Counted from the stretch's first letter, positions 20,976 through 30,069 are shown. The stretch is DNA of 64,000 nucleotides from Nocardia cyriacigeorgica (GCF_029868385.1 NZ_JARWNX010000040.1:62001-126000); one strand, 5' to 3'. The notes: generated by a model not told the origin, from the letters alone. A program made the numbers and translations.

Positions 20976-22226
20976 GTGACCACTCCTTCCACCTTGAACG
21001 GGAACTTCCCGAACGTCGTCGTTACGAGCCTGGCGGCGACCACGTCGATCGCGGGCGACGTCGATGCGACGTGGAAGGGACTCCTCAACGGCGAGAGCGG
21101 CATCGACGTTCTCGAGGATTCCTTCGTCGAGGAATACGACCTTCCGGTCCGCATCGGCGGTCACCTGAAGGTTTCGCCGGACACCCTGCTGAGCCGGGTC
21201 GAGATCCGGCGGATGGCCTACGTCGAGCGGCTCGCGACCGTGCTCGGTCGTGAGGTCTGGCGCAACGCGGGCAGCCCCGAGGTCGATCCCGACCGGCTGG
21301 GTGTGGCCATCGGCACCGGTCTCGGTGGCGGTGACGCACTCATCGATTCGGTGGACAAGCTGAAGAACGGCGGCTATCGCAAGATCTCGCCGCTCGCTGT
21401 TCAGATGGTCATGCCGAACGGTCCGTCGGCCGTCGTCGGTCTCGAGCTGAAGGCCAGGGCGGGAGTGGTCACTCCGGTCTCGGCGTGCTCGTCGGGATCG
21501 GAGGCCATCGCCAACGCGTGGCGGATGATCGCCATGGGCGATGCCGACATGGTCGTCACCGGCGGCGTCGAGGGCTACATCGACTCGGTGCCGATCGCGG
21601 CGTTCTCCATGATGCGTGCGATGAGCACCCGCAACGACGATCCGAAGGGCGCCTCGCGTCCGTTCGACAAGGATCGAGACGGCTTCGTCTTCGGTGAAGC
21701 CGGTGCGCTCATGGTCGTCGAGACCGAGGAGCACGCCAAGGCGCGCGGAGCCACCATCCACGCTCGCCTGCTCGGTGCGGGTATCACCTCCGACGGCTTC
21801 CACCTGGTCGCCCCCGATCCCGAGGGCACCGGCGCCGGTCGCGCGATGACGAGGGCGATGCAGACCGCGGGTCTGTCGCCCAAGGACATCACCCATGTCA
21901 ATGCCCACGCGACTGCCACCCCGATCGGTGACACCGCGGAGAAGAACGCGATTCACAAGGCCGGCGTCCAGCACGCTTCGGTCTACGCGCCCAAGTCAGC
22001 ACTGGGTCACTCGATCGGCGCCGTGGGCGCCCTCGAGTCGGTGCTCACCGTGCTCAGCATCCGGGACGGCATCGTCCCGCCGACGCTGAACCTGGAAAAC
22101 CAGGACCCGGAGATCGACCTCGATGTGGTGAAGGGCGAAGCCCGCCGCCAGGAGATCGAGTACGCGATCAACAACTCCTTCGGTTTCGGTGGGCACAATG
22201 TCGCGCTCGCCTTCGGTCGGGCCTGA
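20976..22226 (+). CDS. kasA: Beta-ketoacyl-ACP synthase (KasA/KasB type)
   Basis: 416 residues. Seen: catalytic Cys in [10 protein letters not shown], the two His in [11 protein letters not shown] and [12 protein letters not shown], and the terminal [10 protein letters not shown]. It condenses acyl-AcpM with malonyl-AcpM. GTG 20976 starts 10 bp after acpM. Mycobacteria have kasA and kasB side by side; here accD6 follows directly, so this single enzyme may do the work of both (inference), and the choice of the name kasA over kasB is by position. Confidence 0.93.
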   Translation: MTTPSTLNGNFPNVVVTSLAATTSIAGDVDATWKGLLNGESGIDVLEDSFVEEYDLPVRIGGHLKVSPDTLLSRVEIRRMAYVERLATVLGREVWRNAGSPEVDPDRLGVAIGTGLGGGDALIDSVDKLKNGGYRKISPLAVQMVMPNGPSAVVGLELKARAGVVTPVSACSSGSEAIANAWRMIAMGDADMVVTGGVEGYIDSVPIAAFSMMRAMSTRNDDPKGASRPFDKDRDGFVFGEAGALMVVETEEHAKARGATIHARLLGAGITSDGFHLVAPDPEGTGAGRAMTRAMQTAGLSPKDITHVNAHATATPIGDTAEKNAIHKAGVQHASVYAPKSALGHSIGAVGALESVLTVLSIRDGIVPPTLNLENQDPEIDLDVVKGEARRQEIEYAINNSFGFGGHNVALAFGRA

Positions 22227-22249
22227 CCCAGGTCCGGCTGATCGACGAA

Positions 22250-22293
22250 CCCGGTGGGGGTTTTGCCAACTGAATGGCTCGACCCCCGCCGGG
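22250..22293 (+). terminator. Hairpin between kasA and accD6
   Basis: CCCGGTGGGGGT (22250-22261) can pair with ACCCCCGCCGGG (22282-22293) over 12 bp with one G-T, closing a 20-nt loop. There is no T run after the stem, so it may be an attenuator or processing site rather than a full terminator. Confidence 0.35.
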
Positions 22294-22347
22294 CCCTCGA
22301 CACCCGTAGCTGCTACCGCGGCCGCCCATCATTGAGGAGAGAACGCG

Positions 22348-23781
22348 ATGACCATCTTGGCTCCCGCGTATCAGCAGGACACCGCCACAGATCCGCGTGA
22401 TCCGCTGGGCAGGCTCCAGCGCTTCTTCGATCCAGGAACCATTCTTCCCCTCCACCCGCGTGACAAGTCCGGCGTGCTGGCGGCGATCGGTGAGGTCGAC
22501 GGTGTGCGCACCGTGGCCTACTGCTCGGATGCCACCGTCATGGGCGGCGCCATGGGTGTCGAGGGCTGCAAACACATCGTCGACGCCATCGACACCGCCA
22601 TCGATTCCGGGATTCCGGTGGTCGGTCTGTGGCATTCCGGCGGCGCCCGCCTGGCCGAGGGTGTCGAGGCACTGCACGCGGTCGGACTGGTCTTCGAGGC
22701 CATGGTCCGCGCGTCCGGCCTCGTCCCGCAGATCTCGGTGGTGCTCGGCTTCGCTGCCGGTGGCGCCGCCTACGGCCCGGCGCTGACCGATATCGTCATC
22801 ATGGCGCCCGAGGGGCGGGTCTTCGTGACCGGCCCGGACGTGGTCCGCAGCGTCACCGGTGAGCAGGTCGATATGGCCACCCTCGGTGGCCCGGAGACAC
22901 ACGGCAAGAAGTCCGGCGTCACCCATATCGTCGCCGACGACGAGGCCGACGCCATGCACCGCGCTCGTCGGCTGGTGTCGATGTTCGCCGAACAGGGCGA
23001 ATTCGATCTGGTCGCCGCCGAGCACGGCAATGTCGACCTGAAGGCGCTGCTGCCGGAATCGGCCAAGCGCGCCTACGACGTGAAGCCGCTGGTGCACGAG
23101 CTGCTCGACAACGTCGACGGCGAGTCCAGCTTCGAGGAGTTGCAGGGCGGCTACGCGCGCAGCATGGTAACCGGTCTCGGTCGCCTGGGCGGCCGCACCG
23201 TCGGTGTGCTGGCCAACAACCCGCTGCGGCTGGGTGGCTGCTTGAACTCCGAGAGCGCCGAGAAGGCGGCCCGGTTCGTGCGGTTGTGCGATGCGTTCGG
23301 CATTCCGCTGGTCGTCATCACCGACGTCCCCGGTTATCTGCCCGGCGTCAGCCAGGAGTGGGAGGGCGTGGTGCGTCGTGGCGCGAAGCTGCTGCACGCG
23401 TTCGCCGAGGCCCGGGTTCCGCGGGTCACCCTGGTCACCCGCAAGATCTACGGTGGCGCCTATATCGCGATGAACGCCCGTTCGCTCGGTGCGACCGCGG
23501 TGTACGCGTGGCCCGGTTCCGAGGTGGCTGTCATGGGCGCCAAGGCCGCGGTCGGCATCCTGCACAAGAAGGCGCTGGCCGCCGCACCGGAGGATGAGCG
23601 TGAGGCGCTGCACGAACGGCTCACCGCCGAGCACGAGGCCATCGCGGGCGGCGTGGAGCGCGCCATCGCGATCGGTGTCGTGGACGAGGTGATCGACCCG
23701 GCGAAGACCCGCAGCGTGATCGCCGCGGCGCTGGCGTCGGCACCCTCGCGCAAGAGCCATCACAAGAACATTCCGCTGTGA
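22348..23781 (+). CDS. accD6: Acetyl/propionyl-CoA carboxylase beta subunit (carboxyltransferase) AccD6
   Basis: A 477-residue crotonase-fold carboxyltransferase. Seen: WHSGGARLAEGV, GFAAGGAAYGPALTD, VFVTGPDVVRSVTGE in the N half; ITDVPGYLPGVSQEW, KIYGGAYIAMN and AWPGSEVAVMGAKAAV in the C half. With a biotinylated alpha subunit encoded elsewhere it makes malonyl-CoA for FAS-II. GAGGAGAG before ATG 22348 gives a strong start. Position after the ketoacyl synthase is the mycobacterial order. A strong hairpin follows at 23810. Confidence 0.95.
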   Translation: MTILAPAYQQDTATDPRDPLGRLQRFFDPGTILPLHPRDKSGVLAAIGEVDGVRTVAYCSDATVMGGAMGVEGCKHIVDAIDTAIDSGIPVVGLWHSGGARLAEGVEALHAVGLVFEAMVRASGLVPQISVVLGFAAGGAAYGPALTDIVIMAPEGRVFVTGPDVVRSVTGEQVDMATLGGPETHGKKSGVTHIVADDEADAMHRARRLVSMFAEQGEFDLVAAEHGNVDLKALLPESAKRAYDVKPLVHELLDNVDGESSFEELQGGYARSMVTGLGRLGGRTVGVLANNPLRLGGCLNSESAEKAARFVRLCDAFGIPLVVITDVPGYLPGVSQEWEGVVRRGAKLLHAFAEARVPRVTLVTRKIYGGAYIAMNARSLGATAVYAWPGSEVAVMGAKAAVGILHKKALAAAPEDEREALHERLTAEHEAIAGGVERAIAIGVVDEVIDPAKTRSVIAAALASAPSRKSHHKNIPL

Positions 23782-23809
23782 TCGGCTGATACGGACTACG
23801 GTAGACGCG

Positions 23810-23839
23810 AACAGGCCCCGGAGCGATCCGGGGCCTGTT
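23810..23839 (+). terminator. Strong hairpin after accD6, shared with the convergent TetR gene
   Basis: AACAGGCCCCGG (23810-23821), a 6-nt loop, and CCGGGGCCTGTT (23828-23839) form a perfect 12-bp stem. No uridine tract follows, as often in actinobacteria. Its place between convergent genes suggests it stops transcription in both directions. Confidence 0.75.
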
Positions 23840-23895
23840 CACGTTGTGCGGGAGCAGTTTTGATGGACGTGCTCACCGGATGCGGTGTGACACCG

Positions 23896-24519
23896 CTATG
23901 CGTCCGGATGTACCCCGACCATGGGCAGCAGGGTGCGGCGGGAGAATTCGCGGGCGGCGTTTTCGTCGTCGAGGGGAATGAGCCCGTCCGGGGTGAGCGC
24001 GAGCGAGAGGGCCAGGCGGGCCATGATCTCGGCGACCAGATCGGCGTCGAAGTCCGAAGCGGCTTCGGCGGCATGCAATTCGCGCAGCTTCCCGGCCAGA
24101 TAGGTGCGGCCGATGGCGAGGACGGGCCCGGCCTCGGTGGTGAGCCGGGGCAGGATCAGCTCCGGCTCGGTACGCAACAATCTGCGCAGCAGTTCGCTGC
24201 GCGCGATGGCGGCGATGAAGGCCACGAAGATCTCCACCAGCTGATCCGCGGTGCCCTCGACTGTGCTGACCTTGGCATCGATCTCGGCGACGAGCCGTTG
24301 TGCCTCACGGATGGTCACCGCTTCCACCAGATCGCTCTTCGATTCGAAGCGGCGATAGAGCGTGGCCGGGCTGATACCGGCCCGGCGGGCGATCTCGCCC
24401 ATGCTGGTGCGTTTGACCCCGAAATCCAGGAACGCCGACAGCGCGCTCGCCAAGAGTGCGTCGTTATCGGCTGCCGGGGCGCCGAGGATGCGCTGCAATA
24501 GGGGCGGGACGGTCGGCAT
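23896..24519 (-). CDS. TetR-family transcriptional regulator
   Basis: A 207-residue repressor-type protein. Seen: a DNA-binding domain with SALSAFLDFGVKRTSMGEIARRAGISPATLYRRFESKSDLV at residues about 25-65, then an all-helical ligand domain (LLRRLLRTEPELILPRL). ATG 24519 (MPTVPPLLQ) has GGAG five bases upstream. The gene converges on accD6 across the hairpin at 23810. Its target and ligand are unknown; the next genes on its strand are the 61-residue protein and the carbonic anhydrase-like gene. Confidence 0.88.
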   Translation of the reverse strand: MPTVPPLLQRILGAPAADNDALLASALSAFLDFGVKRTSMGEIARRAGISPATLYRRFESKSDLVEAVTIREAQRLVAEIDAKVSTVEGTADQLVEIFVAFIAAIARSELLRRLLRTEPELILPRLTTEAGPVLAIGRTYLAGKLRELHAAEAASDFDADLVAEIMARLALSLALTPDGLIPLDDENAAREFSRRTLLPMVGVHPDA

Positions 24520-24611
24520 CGAGTCTCCACGGTGACGGCGCACGGCATCACGCCGCCGCGGCGGTGCGTTCGTTGCCGCACATTATGCGCCGATCGCCGA
24601 CGCCGCGTCGC

Positions 24612-24797
24612 TCAGTGCCGCGGTAGGTCGAATTCGGCCATTTCCTGCTCGATCGCGTTGGCCGCGAAATCTACGCCGCTGGAACGTAATTCGTGCACGC
24701 GCCGCTGGAGCGCCTCGATACCGCCCGGTTGGGCCGCGATATCGGCCACACTGATCCGCCCCTTCGGCCGGTGCATACTCGACTGCTTGTACGCCAC
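24612..24797 (-). CDS. Small protein of unknown function (61 aa)
   Basis: GTG 24797 has AGGAGG seven bases upstream, an almost ideal ribosome site and the main reason to believe the gene. The product starts VAYKQSSMHRPKGRIS and continues as an amphipathic helix region (GGIEALQRRVHELRSSGVD), ending EMAEFDLPRH. No signal peptide, membrane segment or Cys. I do not recognise the family. Confidence 0.6.
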   Translation of the reverse strand: MAYKQSSMHRPKGRISVADIAAQPGGIEALQRRVHELRSSGVDFAANAIEQEMAEFDLPRH

Positions 24798-24959
24798 GGT
24801 CTTACCTCCTGCTCGCCAGCGTGCCGTCACCACACGGGCTCACCTGAACACCCCTGAGCCGAAGGATCGGCGGGTCGGTGGGGGAGCCCGATCAGGCGGG
24901 CGCGCTGTAAAAAATGCTAGCAGCGGATCCTACTGGACGCTTGATCAGTGTGTTGGGTA

Positions 24960-25475
24960 TCACAGCACTTTGGCGCTGCGGTGGGTTTCGGTGTGGTGTA
25001 AATAGGCGAGCGCATTCAGGCGAATGCCATTTTGCTGATCCTCGGTCAGCTCCCGCCGCACCTTGCCGGGGACACCGGCGACGAGCGAACCCGGTGGGAT
25101 CTGCGCGCCCTCCGGGATCAGCGCATTGGCCGCGATCAGGCTGCCAGCGCCGATCACCGCACCGTTGAGCACGGTGGCACCCATGCCGATCAGGACATCG
25201 TCTTCGACGGTGCAGCCGTGCAGGATCGCATTGTGTCCCACCGACACTCCGGTACCGACGACCACCGGGAACCCGGGATCGGTGTGCACCGCGCAGCCAT
25301 CCTGGATATTGCTGCGCGCGCCGATGGTGATCTGCTCGCCGTCGCCGCGCAGCACCGCGTTGTACCAGATGCTCGCTTCGGCCTCGATGCGCACGCGACC
25401 GATCAGAGTGGCATTGACCGCGATGAACGCACTGTCGTCGACCTCGGGCGCGATCCCGTTGATTTCAATCCTCAT
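24960..25475 (-). CDS. Gamma-carbonic anhydrase-like hexapeptide-repeat protein
   Basis: 171 residues of left-handed beta-helix built from repeats such as ATLIGRVRIEAEASIWYN, VLRGDGEQITIGARSNIQDGCAVH and VGHNAILHGCTVEDDVLIGMGA. The metal-binding His residues of the family fit AVHTD, VGHNA and LHGC. Members are trimers with zinc or iron; many lack proven carbonic anhydrase activity. Its ATG overlaps the stop of the upstream AraC-type gene by 4 bp (25472-25475), so the two are translationally coupled. Confidence 0.88.
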   Translation of the reverse strand: MRIEINGIAPEVDDSAFIAVNATLIGRVRIEAEASIWYNAVLRGDGEQITIGARSNIQDGCAVHTDPGFPVVVGTGVSVGHNAILHGCTVEDDVLIGMGATVLNGAVIGAGSLIAANALIPEGAQIPPGSLVAGVPGKVRRELTEDQQNGIRLNALAYLHHTETHRSAKVL

Positions 25476-26458
25476 GCCGAGAACTTAGCGGGTGGGTCGG
25501 TCGCCGGTGTCCGCGCCCGGAACAGCGCGCGATGGGCGGCGGGGCCGGTGCCGAGCAGCCGATGGAAATGGTGGCGGAGGGTGACCGCGGTGCCGAAGCC
25601 CGAATCCGCCGCGATGCGCTCGATGGTGTCGTCGGTGCTTTCCAGCAGCAGCCGGGCGCGGTCGGTTCGCTGATGCAGTAGCCACTGCTGCGGGCTGCTG
25701 CCGGTGCGTTCCCGGAACCGGCGGGTGAAGGTACGTCGCGACATCGCCGCGGCCCGCGCCCAGGCGTCGAGGTCGATGGGCTCGGCCAGTCGGGTGCGGG
25801 CCCAGACCATCGCGTGCTCGATCGGGTCGTCGTCGGTGGCCGCGGGCACCGCGACGGGGATGAACTGCGACTGTGAGCCGCTGCGATGCGGGGCGAGCAC
25901 GAGTCCGCGGGCGAGATCGGCGGCTGCGCGGCTGCCGAGATCGGTGCGCACGATGTGCAGACAGCAATCCAGTGCCGCGGCGACGCCGGCGGAGGTGATG
26001 ACATCACCGAGGTCCGACCAGAGCATGTCGGCGCGCACCCGCACCGCGGGGTAGGCGCGGGCCAGAGGTTCGGCGTCGGACCAGTGAGTGGTGATCTCGC
26101 GGCCGTCGACGAGCCCGCTGGCGGCGATCGGCCAGGACCCGAGACACAATCCGACGACGCGTGCGCCGCGGGCGTGTGCGGTGCGCAGCGCGTCGAGGAT
26201 CGGTTCCGGTGGTACGGCGCCGCGCAGCCAGCTCGGTGCGATCACGATATCCGCGTCGTCCACCGCGTCGAGACCGTTCGGAACCGAGATGTCGAAACCG
26301 GCCGCGGTGGACAGCATTCCGGGATGCTCCGCACAGATGCGGACCTCGTACGGCCAGTCGGAGGTCGTGACGATACCCGCGCGACCGAACACCAGCGACG
26401 GCACCGACAGATGAAACGGGCTGATGCCGTCGAAGGCGATGACCGCGATCGATGTCAT
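25472..26458 (-). CDS. GlxA-like AraC-family regulator (DJ-1/PfpI domain plus AraC HTH)
   Basis: 328 residues. The N-terminal DJ-1/PfpI domain (residues about 1-170: IAVIAFDGISPFHLSVPSLVF, VVGLCLGSW with the nucleophile-elbow Cys position) is followed by an AraC double HTH (RAAAMSRRTFTRRFRERTGSSP, ESTDDTIERIAADSGFG). Such proteins sense amines, amides or redox signals in other actinobacteria; the signal here is unknown. TAATAT six bases before ATG 26458 is a leaderless-type promoter. It is divergent from the metallo-hydrolase gene, a possible target, and coupled to the carbonic anhydrase-like gene. Confidence 0.88.
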   Translation of the reverse strand: MTSIAVIAFDGISPFHLSVPSLVFGRAGIVTTSDWPYEVRICAEHPGMLSTAAGFDISVPNGLDAVDDADIVIAPSWLRGAVPPEPILDALRTAHARGARVVGLCLGSWPIAASGLVDGREITTHWSDAEPLARAYPAVRVRADMLWSDLGDVITSAGVAAALDCCLHIVRTDLGSRAAADLARGLVLAPHRSGSQSQFIPVAVPAATDDDPIEHAMVWARTRLAEPIDLDAWARAAAMSRRTFTRRFRERTGSSPQQWLLHQRTDRARLLLESTDDTIERIAADSGFGTAVTLRHHFHRLLGTGPAAHRALFRARTPATDPPAKFSA

Positions 26459-26529
26459 AGCCCGATATTAGCGATATATGTCCTGCGGGCCACTGTCGCG
26501 TCATGTTCGTGGCGCAGAAACTGGTTGCC

Positions 26530-27297
26530 ATGACGAACACGATCACCCGCACCACCATCGAGGTCCTGCACGTCGGCGGACCGACCCTGCGCTTGCGCTA
26601 TGCGGGCTCGACCTGGCTCACCGATCCGACCTTCGACGCGCCGCGCGACTATCCGGGGCCGGTCACCCTGCACAAACTGGACGGGCCAGCGGCATCGCCG
26701 GAGCAGGTCGGGCCGGTCGATATCGTGCTGCTGTCCCATGACCAGCACGCCGACAACCTGGACACCTCCGGCCGGGAATTCCTCACCACGGTGCCCACCG
26801 TGCTGTCGACTCCGGGTGCCGCCGAGCGGATGAACGGTGTTCGGGGTCTGCGCAATTGGGAGACGGTCACGCTGGGTGCGGTCACCGTGACCGGTGTGCC
26901 CGCGCTGCACGGGCCCGAAGGGTGCGAGCCGGTCACCGGTGTCGTCACCGGGTTCGTGCTGCGGGCCGAGGGGGAGCCGACGGTGTACGTTTCCGGCGAC
27001 AACGCGTCGGTGGATGTGGTGCGCGAGATCGTCGAGCGGGTCGGGCGGATCGATGTCGCGGTGCTGAATGTGGGGGCGGCGAACGTCGGCCTGTTCGGTG
27101 ACGCGGACGCCACGTTGAACGCCCGCACCGCGTTGCAGGCGGCGGAGCTGCTCGGCGAGGCGGTGATCGTGGCGGTGCACGGCGAAGGGTGGGCGCACTT
27201 CTCGGAGACACTCGACCATCTGCGGCGCACCTTCGACTACGCCGGACGCGGGACGCAGTTGGTGATCCCACCGCGGGGCGAGACCGTCGACGTCTGA
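26530..27297 (+). CDS. MBL-fold (UlaG-like) metal-dependent hydrolase
   Basis: 255 residues. Seen: STWLTDPTFDAP, then LLSHDQHADN (variant of H-x-H-x-D-H with Asn last), GVPALHGPEG, VYVSGDNASVDVV and VAVHGEGWAH. The order fits the UlaG-like branch of metallo-beta-lactamase-fold hydrolases. Substrate unknown. ATG 26530 (MTNTITRTTIEVLHVGG) is preferred over ATG 26503 because family proteins begin here. Expressed away from the AraC-type regulator. Confidence 0.82.
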   Translation: MTNTITRTTIEVLHVGGPTLRLRYAGSTWLTDPTFDAPRDYPGPVTLHKLDGPAASPEQVGPVDIVLLSHDQHADNLDTSGREFLTTVPTVLSTPGAAERMNGVRGLRNWETVTLGAVTVTGVPALHGPEGCEPVTGVVTGFVLRAEGEPTVYVSGDNASVDVVREIVERVGRIDVAVLNVGAANVGLFGDADATLNARTALQAAELLGEAVIVAVHGEGWAHFSETLDHLRRTFDYAGRGTQLVIPPRGETVDV

Positions 27298-27430
27298 GAG
27301 GCGCACACCGCATCGACGGTGCTGGGCGACATGATCAGAATCGGTGCCGATCCGTGCTCCGTGGCGAGCAAGTTGCGACATCGGGGCCGGGTTCATGGCA
27401 CACGCGGTCCATCTGGGCAACGATGGCGTC

Positions 27431-28546
27431 ATGAAGATCGGTGTGCCTGGGGAGATCAAGGAGCAGGAGTTCCGGGTGGCCCTGACGCCCGCGGGCGCCG
27501 CGGACCTGGCCGGACGCGGACACGAGGTGTTGGTGCAGGCCGGGGCGGGAGTGGGATCGGGATTTCCCGATGCCGACTACGTCGCCGCCGGTGCCCGACC
27601 GGTGCCCGACGCCGACGAGGTGTGGGCGTCATCGGAGCTGGTGTTGAAGGTGAAGGAGCCGATCGCGCCGGAGTATCACCGGCTGCGCGAGGGGCAGGTG
27701 CTGTTCACCTACCTGCATCTGGCGGCCTCACGGGAATGCACCGATGCGATCCTGCGGTCGGGTACCACCGCGATCGCCTACGAGACGGTGCGCGCCCCCG
27801 ACGGCACACTGCCGTTGCTCGCGCCGATGAGTGAGGTCGCGGGTAGGCTCGCCACCCAGGTGGGCGCCTACCATCTGATGGCGCCGATGGGCGGTGCGGG
27901 TGTATTGCTCGGCGGGGTGCCCGGTGTGCGTCCCGCCGATGTGGTGGTGCTCGGCGGCGGTGTCGCCGGTACCGACGCGGCGACCGTGGCGGTCGGCATG
28001 GGTGCGCGGGTCAGTGTGCTCGACACCAATCCGAACCGGTTGCGCGAGCTGGACGCTCGCTTCGGCGGCCGGTTGACCACCATCGCCTCCAACACCGCCG
28101 AAGTCGAACGCGCCGTCCTCGCCGCCGATCTGGTGATCGGGTCGGTGCTGGTGCCGGGCGCGCGGGCGCCGAAACTGGTGTCGCAGGAGCTGGTGGCGGG
28201 TATGCGGCCGGGATCGGTGCTCGTCGACGTGGCCATCGATCAGGGCGGCTGTTTCGCCGGTTCCCGCCCGACTACTCATGCGAACCCGACCTTCCGCGTG
28301 GCGAATTCGCTCTACTACTGCGTCACGAACATGCCCGGCGCGGTCCCGCACACCGCGACCATCGCCCTCACCAACGCCACCCTGCCCTATATCCGGGCCA
28401 TCGCCGCCGACGGCTGGCAAGCCGCCTGCGCCGCCGACCCGGGACTCGCCCACGGGCTCACCGCCGAAGCCGGCCGTCTGGTGTCGCCGGAAGTGGCGGA
28501 GGCGCACGGGTATTCGACAGCGCGGCCGGTGGGAATGGTCGGCTGA
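27431..28546 (+). CDS. ald: Alanine dehydrogenase
   Basis: 371 residues, the usual length. Seen: MKIGVPGEIKEQEFRVALTP, LVLKVKEP (substrate-binding Lys), TYLHLAA (catalytic His), the Rossmann motif VVVLGGGVAGTDAA with an acidic residue ending the next strand (SVLDTNP), and DVAIDQGGCF. It interconverts L-alanine and pyruvate plus ammonia with NAD in the cytosol. ATG 27431 is the family start; an upstream open frame to 27344 is not protein-like. No clear ribosome site. Confidence 0.95.
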   Translation: MKIGVPGEIKEQEFRVALTPAGAADLAGRGHEVLVQAGAGVGSGFPDADYVAAGARPVPDADEVWASSELVLKVKEPIAPEYHRLREGQVLFTYLHLAASRECTDAILRSGTTAIAYETVRAPDGTLPLLAPMSEVAGRLATQVGAYHLMAPMGGAGVLLGGVPGVRPADVVVLGGGVAGTDAATVAVGMGARVSVLDTNPNRLRELDARFGGRLTTIASNTAEVERAVLAADLVIGSVLVPGARAPKLVSQELVAGMRPGSVLVDVAIDQGGCFAGSRPTTHANPTFRVANSLYYCVTNMPGAVPHTATIALTNATLPYIRAIAADGWQAACAADPGLAHGLTAEAGRLVSPEVAEAHGYSTARPVGMVG

Positions 28547-28575
28547 GGTGTCCGGCGGTGCACGGCACCGGTGCG

Positions 28576-29532
28576 TCAGTCCGTCGCCGAGTCGTCCGCC
28601 GCATCGTTGGTGAACCACGGCTCGCCGGAGTCGGGGATGTCGTGGAGTTTGTCCGGGTTGCGGATGACGTCGATCGCGGTGATACGGCCGGATTCGACGG
28701 TGAAGGAGAAGACGCCGGTATGGGTGCCGTCGAAGACGACGAGGCCGGGACGGCCGTTGACCAGCACCATGCGGCCCCACGACCGCGCCGACGGTGAGCT
28801 GTACCAGCCGAACAGCAGCTTCGCGATGAGTTCGGCCCCGGTGACCGGCTGGCGCACGGCCGGGACCTTGCCGCCACCATCGGCGGTCAAGGTGACGCTC
28901 GTATCGAGCACACCGAGCAAGGCGTTCATATCGCCGGACCGCCAGGCCAGCGCGAACGCCGACACCACCTTCTCGTGTTCGTCCGGTGAGGCCGGGAAAC
29001 GCGGTGAGCCGTCCTCGACGCGTTTACGGGCTCGGGAGGCGAGTTGGCGCACGGCGGCAGGTGTTCGGCCGACCACCTCGGCCACCTCTGGTCCGGACAT
29101 GCCGAACACATCTTGTAGTACGAAGGCGGTGCGTTCGGCGGGCGACAGCGATTCGAGCACCACCAGCAGCGCCATGGTGACGCGTTCGTCCTGGCTCACC
29201 CGATCGGCCGGATCGTCCCAGGATGTCACCGCTGGTTCCGGCAGCCATTCGCCGACATACTGTTCGCGCCGCACCCGCGCCGACCCCAGATGGTCCAGCG
29301 CCAACCGTCCGGTCACGGTACTCAACCAGGCCCGCAGATTTTCGATCTCGCCGACATCACCCGTTTCGTGTTGCCGCTGCAACCGCAGCCACGCCTCCTG
29401 CACCACATCCTCGGCATCGCTGATACTGCCGAGCGTGCTGTAGGCCAGCCTGCGCAGATACTGCCGATGCTCCTCGAACCGCCGGGCCAGTTCGGTCTGA
29501 TCGATGCGTTCGCCGCGCTTGTCGATACTCAC
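28576..29532 (-). CDS. ECF sigma factor of the ECF41 (SigJ-like) group with SnoaL-like C-terminal domain
   Basis: 318 residues. Sigma region 2 (AYSTLGSISDAEDVVQEAW) and region 4 (LQDVFGMSGPEVAEVVGRT, VRQLASRARKRV) are followed by a SnoaL-like domain. The three ECF41 signatures are all present: WLPEP in the linker, DGGGKVPA, and NPDKL near the C-terminus. Known: in this group the extension acts as a built-in regulator instead of a separate anti-sigma factor. Start: GTG 29532 (VSIDKRGERIDQ). The partner usually encoded next to ECF41 genes (carboxymuconolactone decarboxylase, oxidoreductase or epimerase) is not adjacent; the neighbours are ald and an intergenic repeat. Confidence 0.92.
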   Translation of the reverse strand: MSIDKRGERIDQTELARRFEEHRQYLRRLAYSTLGSISDAEDVVQEAWLRLQRQHETGDVGEIENLRAWLSTVTGRLALDHLGSARVRREQYVGEWLPEPAVTSWDDPADRVSQDERVTMALLVVLESLSPAERTAFVLQDVFGMSGPEVAEVVGRTPAAVRQLASRARKRVEDGSPRFPASPDEHEKVVSAFALAWRSGDMNALLGVLDTSVTLTADGGGKVPAVRQPVTGAELIAKLLFGWYSSPSARSWGRMVLVNGRPGLVVFDGTHTGVFSFTVESGRITAIDVIRNPDKLHDIPDSGEPWFTNDAADDSATD

Positions 29533-30068
29533 TGCACTATCCCTCGGTGCGGCCCGGTCCCGGGCGGTTCGAATCCTGTCATCGAGCCGACGACACGGGC
29601 CGAACAAGTGTGACATCGTCCGCCGCCACCAAGACATAACGCTCACCAGCACCGATCCCCTTCCGCCACCGCCCTCGCCACCCACCCAGCGGCCGGGCCA
29701 CGAGTGGCACCTGGCTGCGGTATTTCGCGAGTGGGGTCCGCGCTGAGGTGCTACTCGGCAGGTGGTGAGTGGTGGTGCGCTGGTCGCGTGCCGCATTTCG
29801 GGGTGGCAGGGCGCGGATGACTGGGCGGCAGCCAGATCGGTGCGTGGCGTCGGTAGTGGTGAGCAGTGCCGACGGGGCCGGTGATGTCGACGATGGGGCG
29901 GTGGTGCGTGCTCGATGGTGAGCGGCTGACAGCGGCGGTGTGCCCGGCGAGTGCGGGCAGGGGTGGTGCGTGGCGCTGGGGTGAGCGGCGGTTGATTTCG
30001 GCTGGTGGCCGGGTGCCGGGTGTGACCTGGGTGGGTTTGGGCTGGGGTGTGCTCGTTAGGGTCTCGGG
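29533..30068. other. 536-bp intergenic region between the ECF41 gene and cobD
   Basis: No convincing gene. Open frames on both strands are of low quality (Arg/Pro- or Trp/Gly-rich). It contains the first copy of the 57-bp palindromic repeat (29701-29757). The last 40 bp hold the cobD promoter. G+C skew changes abruptly: the right-hand 270 bp are unusually rich in G and T on the plus strand. Confidence 0.6.
29701..29757 (+). repeat. 57-bp dispersed palindromic repeat, copy 1
   Basis: The ends CGAGTGGCACCT (29701-29712) and AGGTGCTACTCG (29746-29757) are inverted repeats with one mismatch. The body reads GGCTGCGGTATTTCGCGA then GTGGGGTCCGCGCTG. The reverse complement of copy 2 at 36598-36654 matches it closely along the whole 57 bp. 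Both copies are intergenic. Confidence 0.8.
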
Positions 30069-30069
30069 G
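30057..30069 (+). promoter_or_regulatory. Leaderless-type -10 element (TAGGGT) for cobD
   Basis: TAGGGT at 30057-30062 fits TANNNT and lies 6 nt before GTG 30069. No Shine-Dalgarno sequence. Confidence 0.45.
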
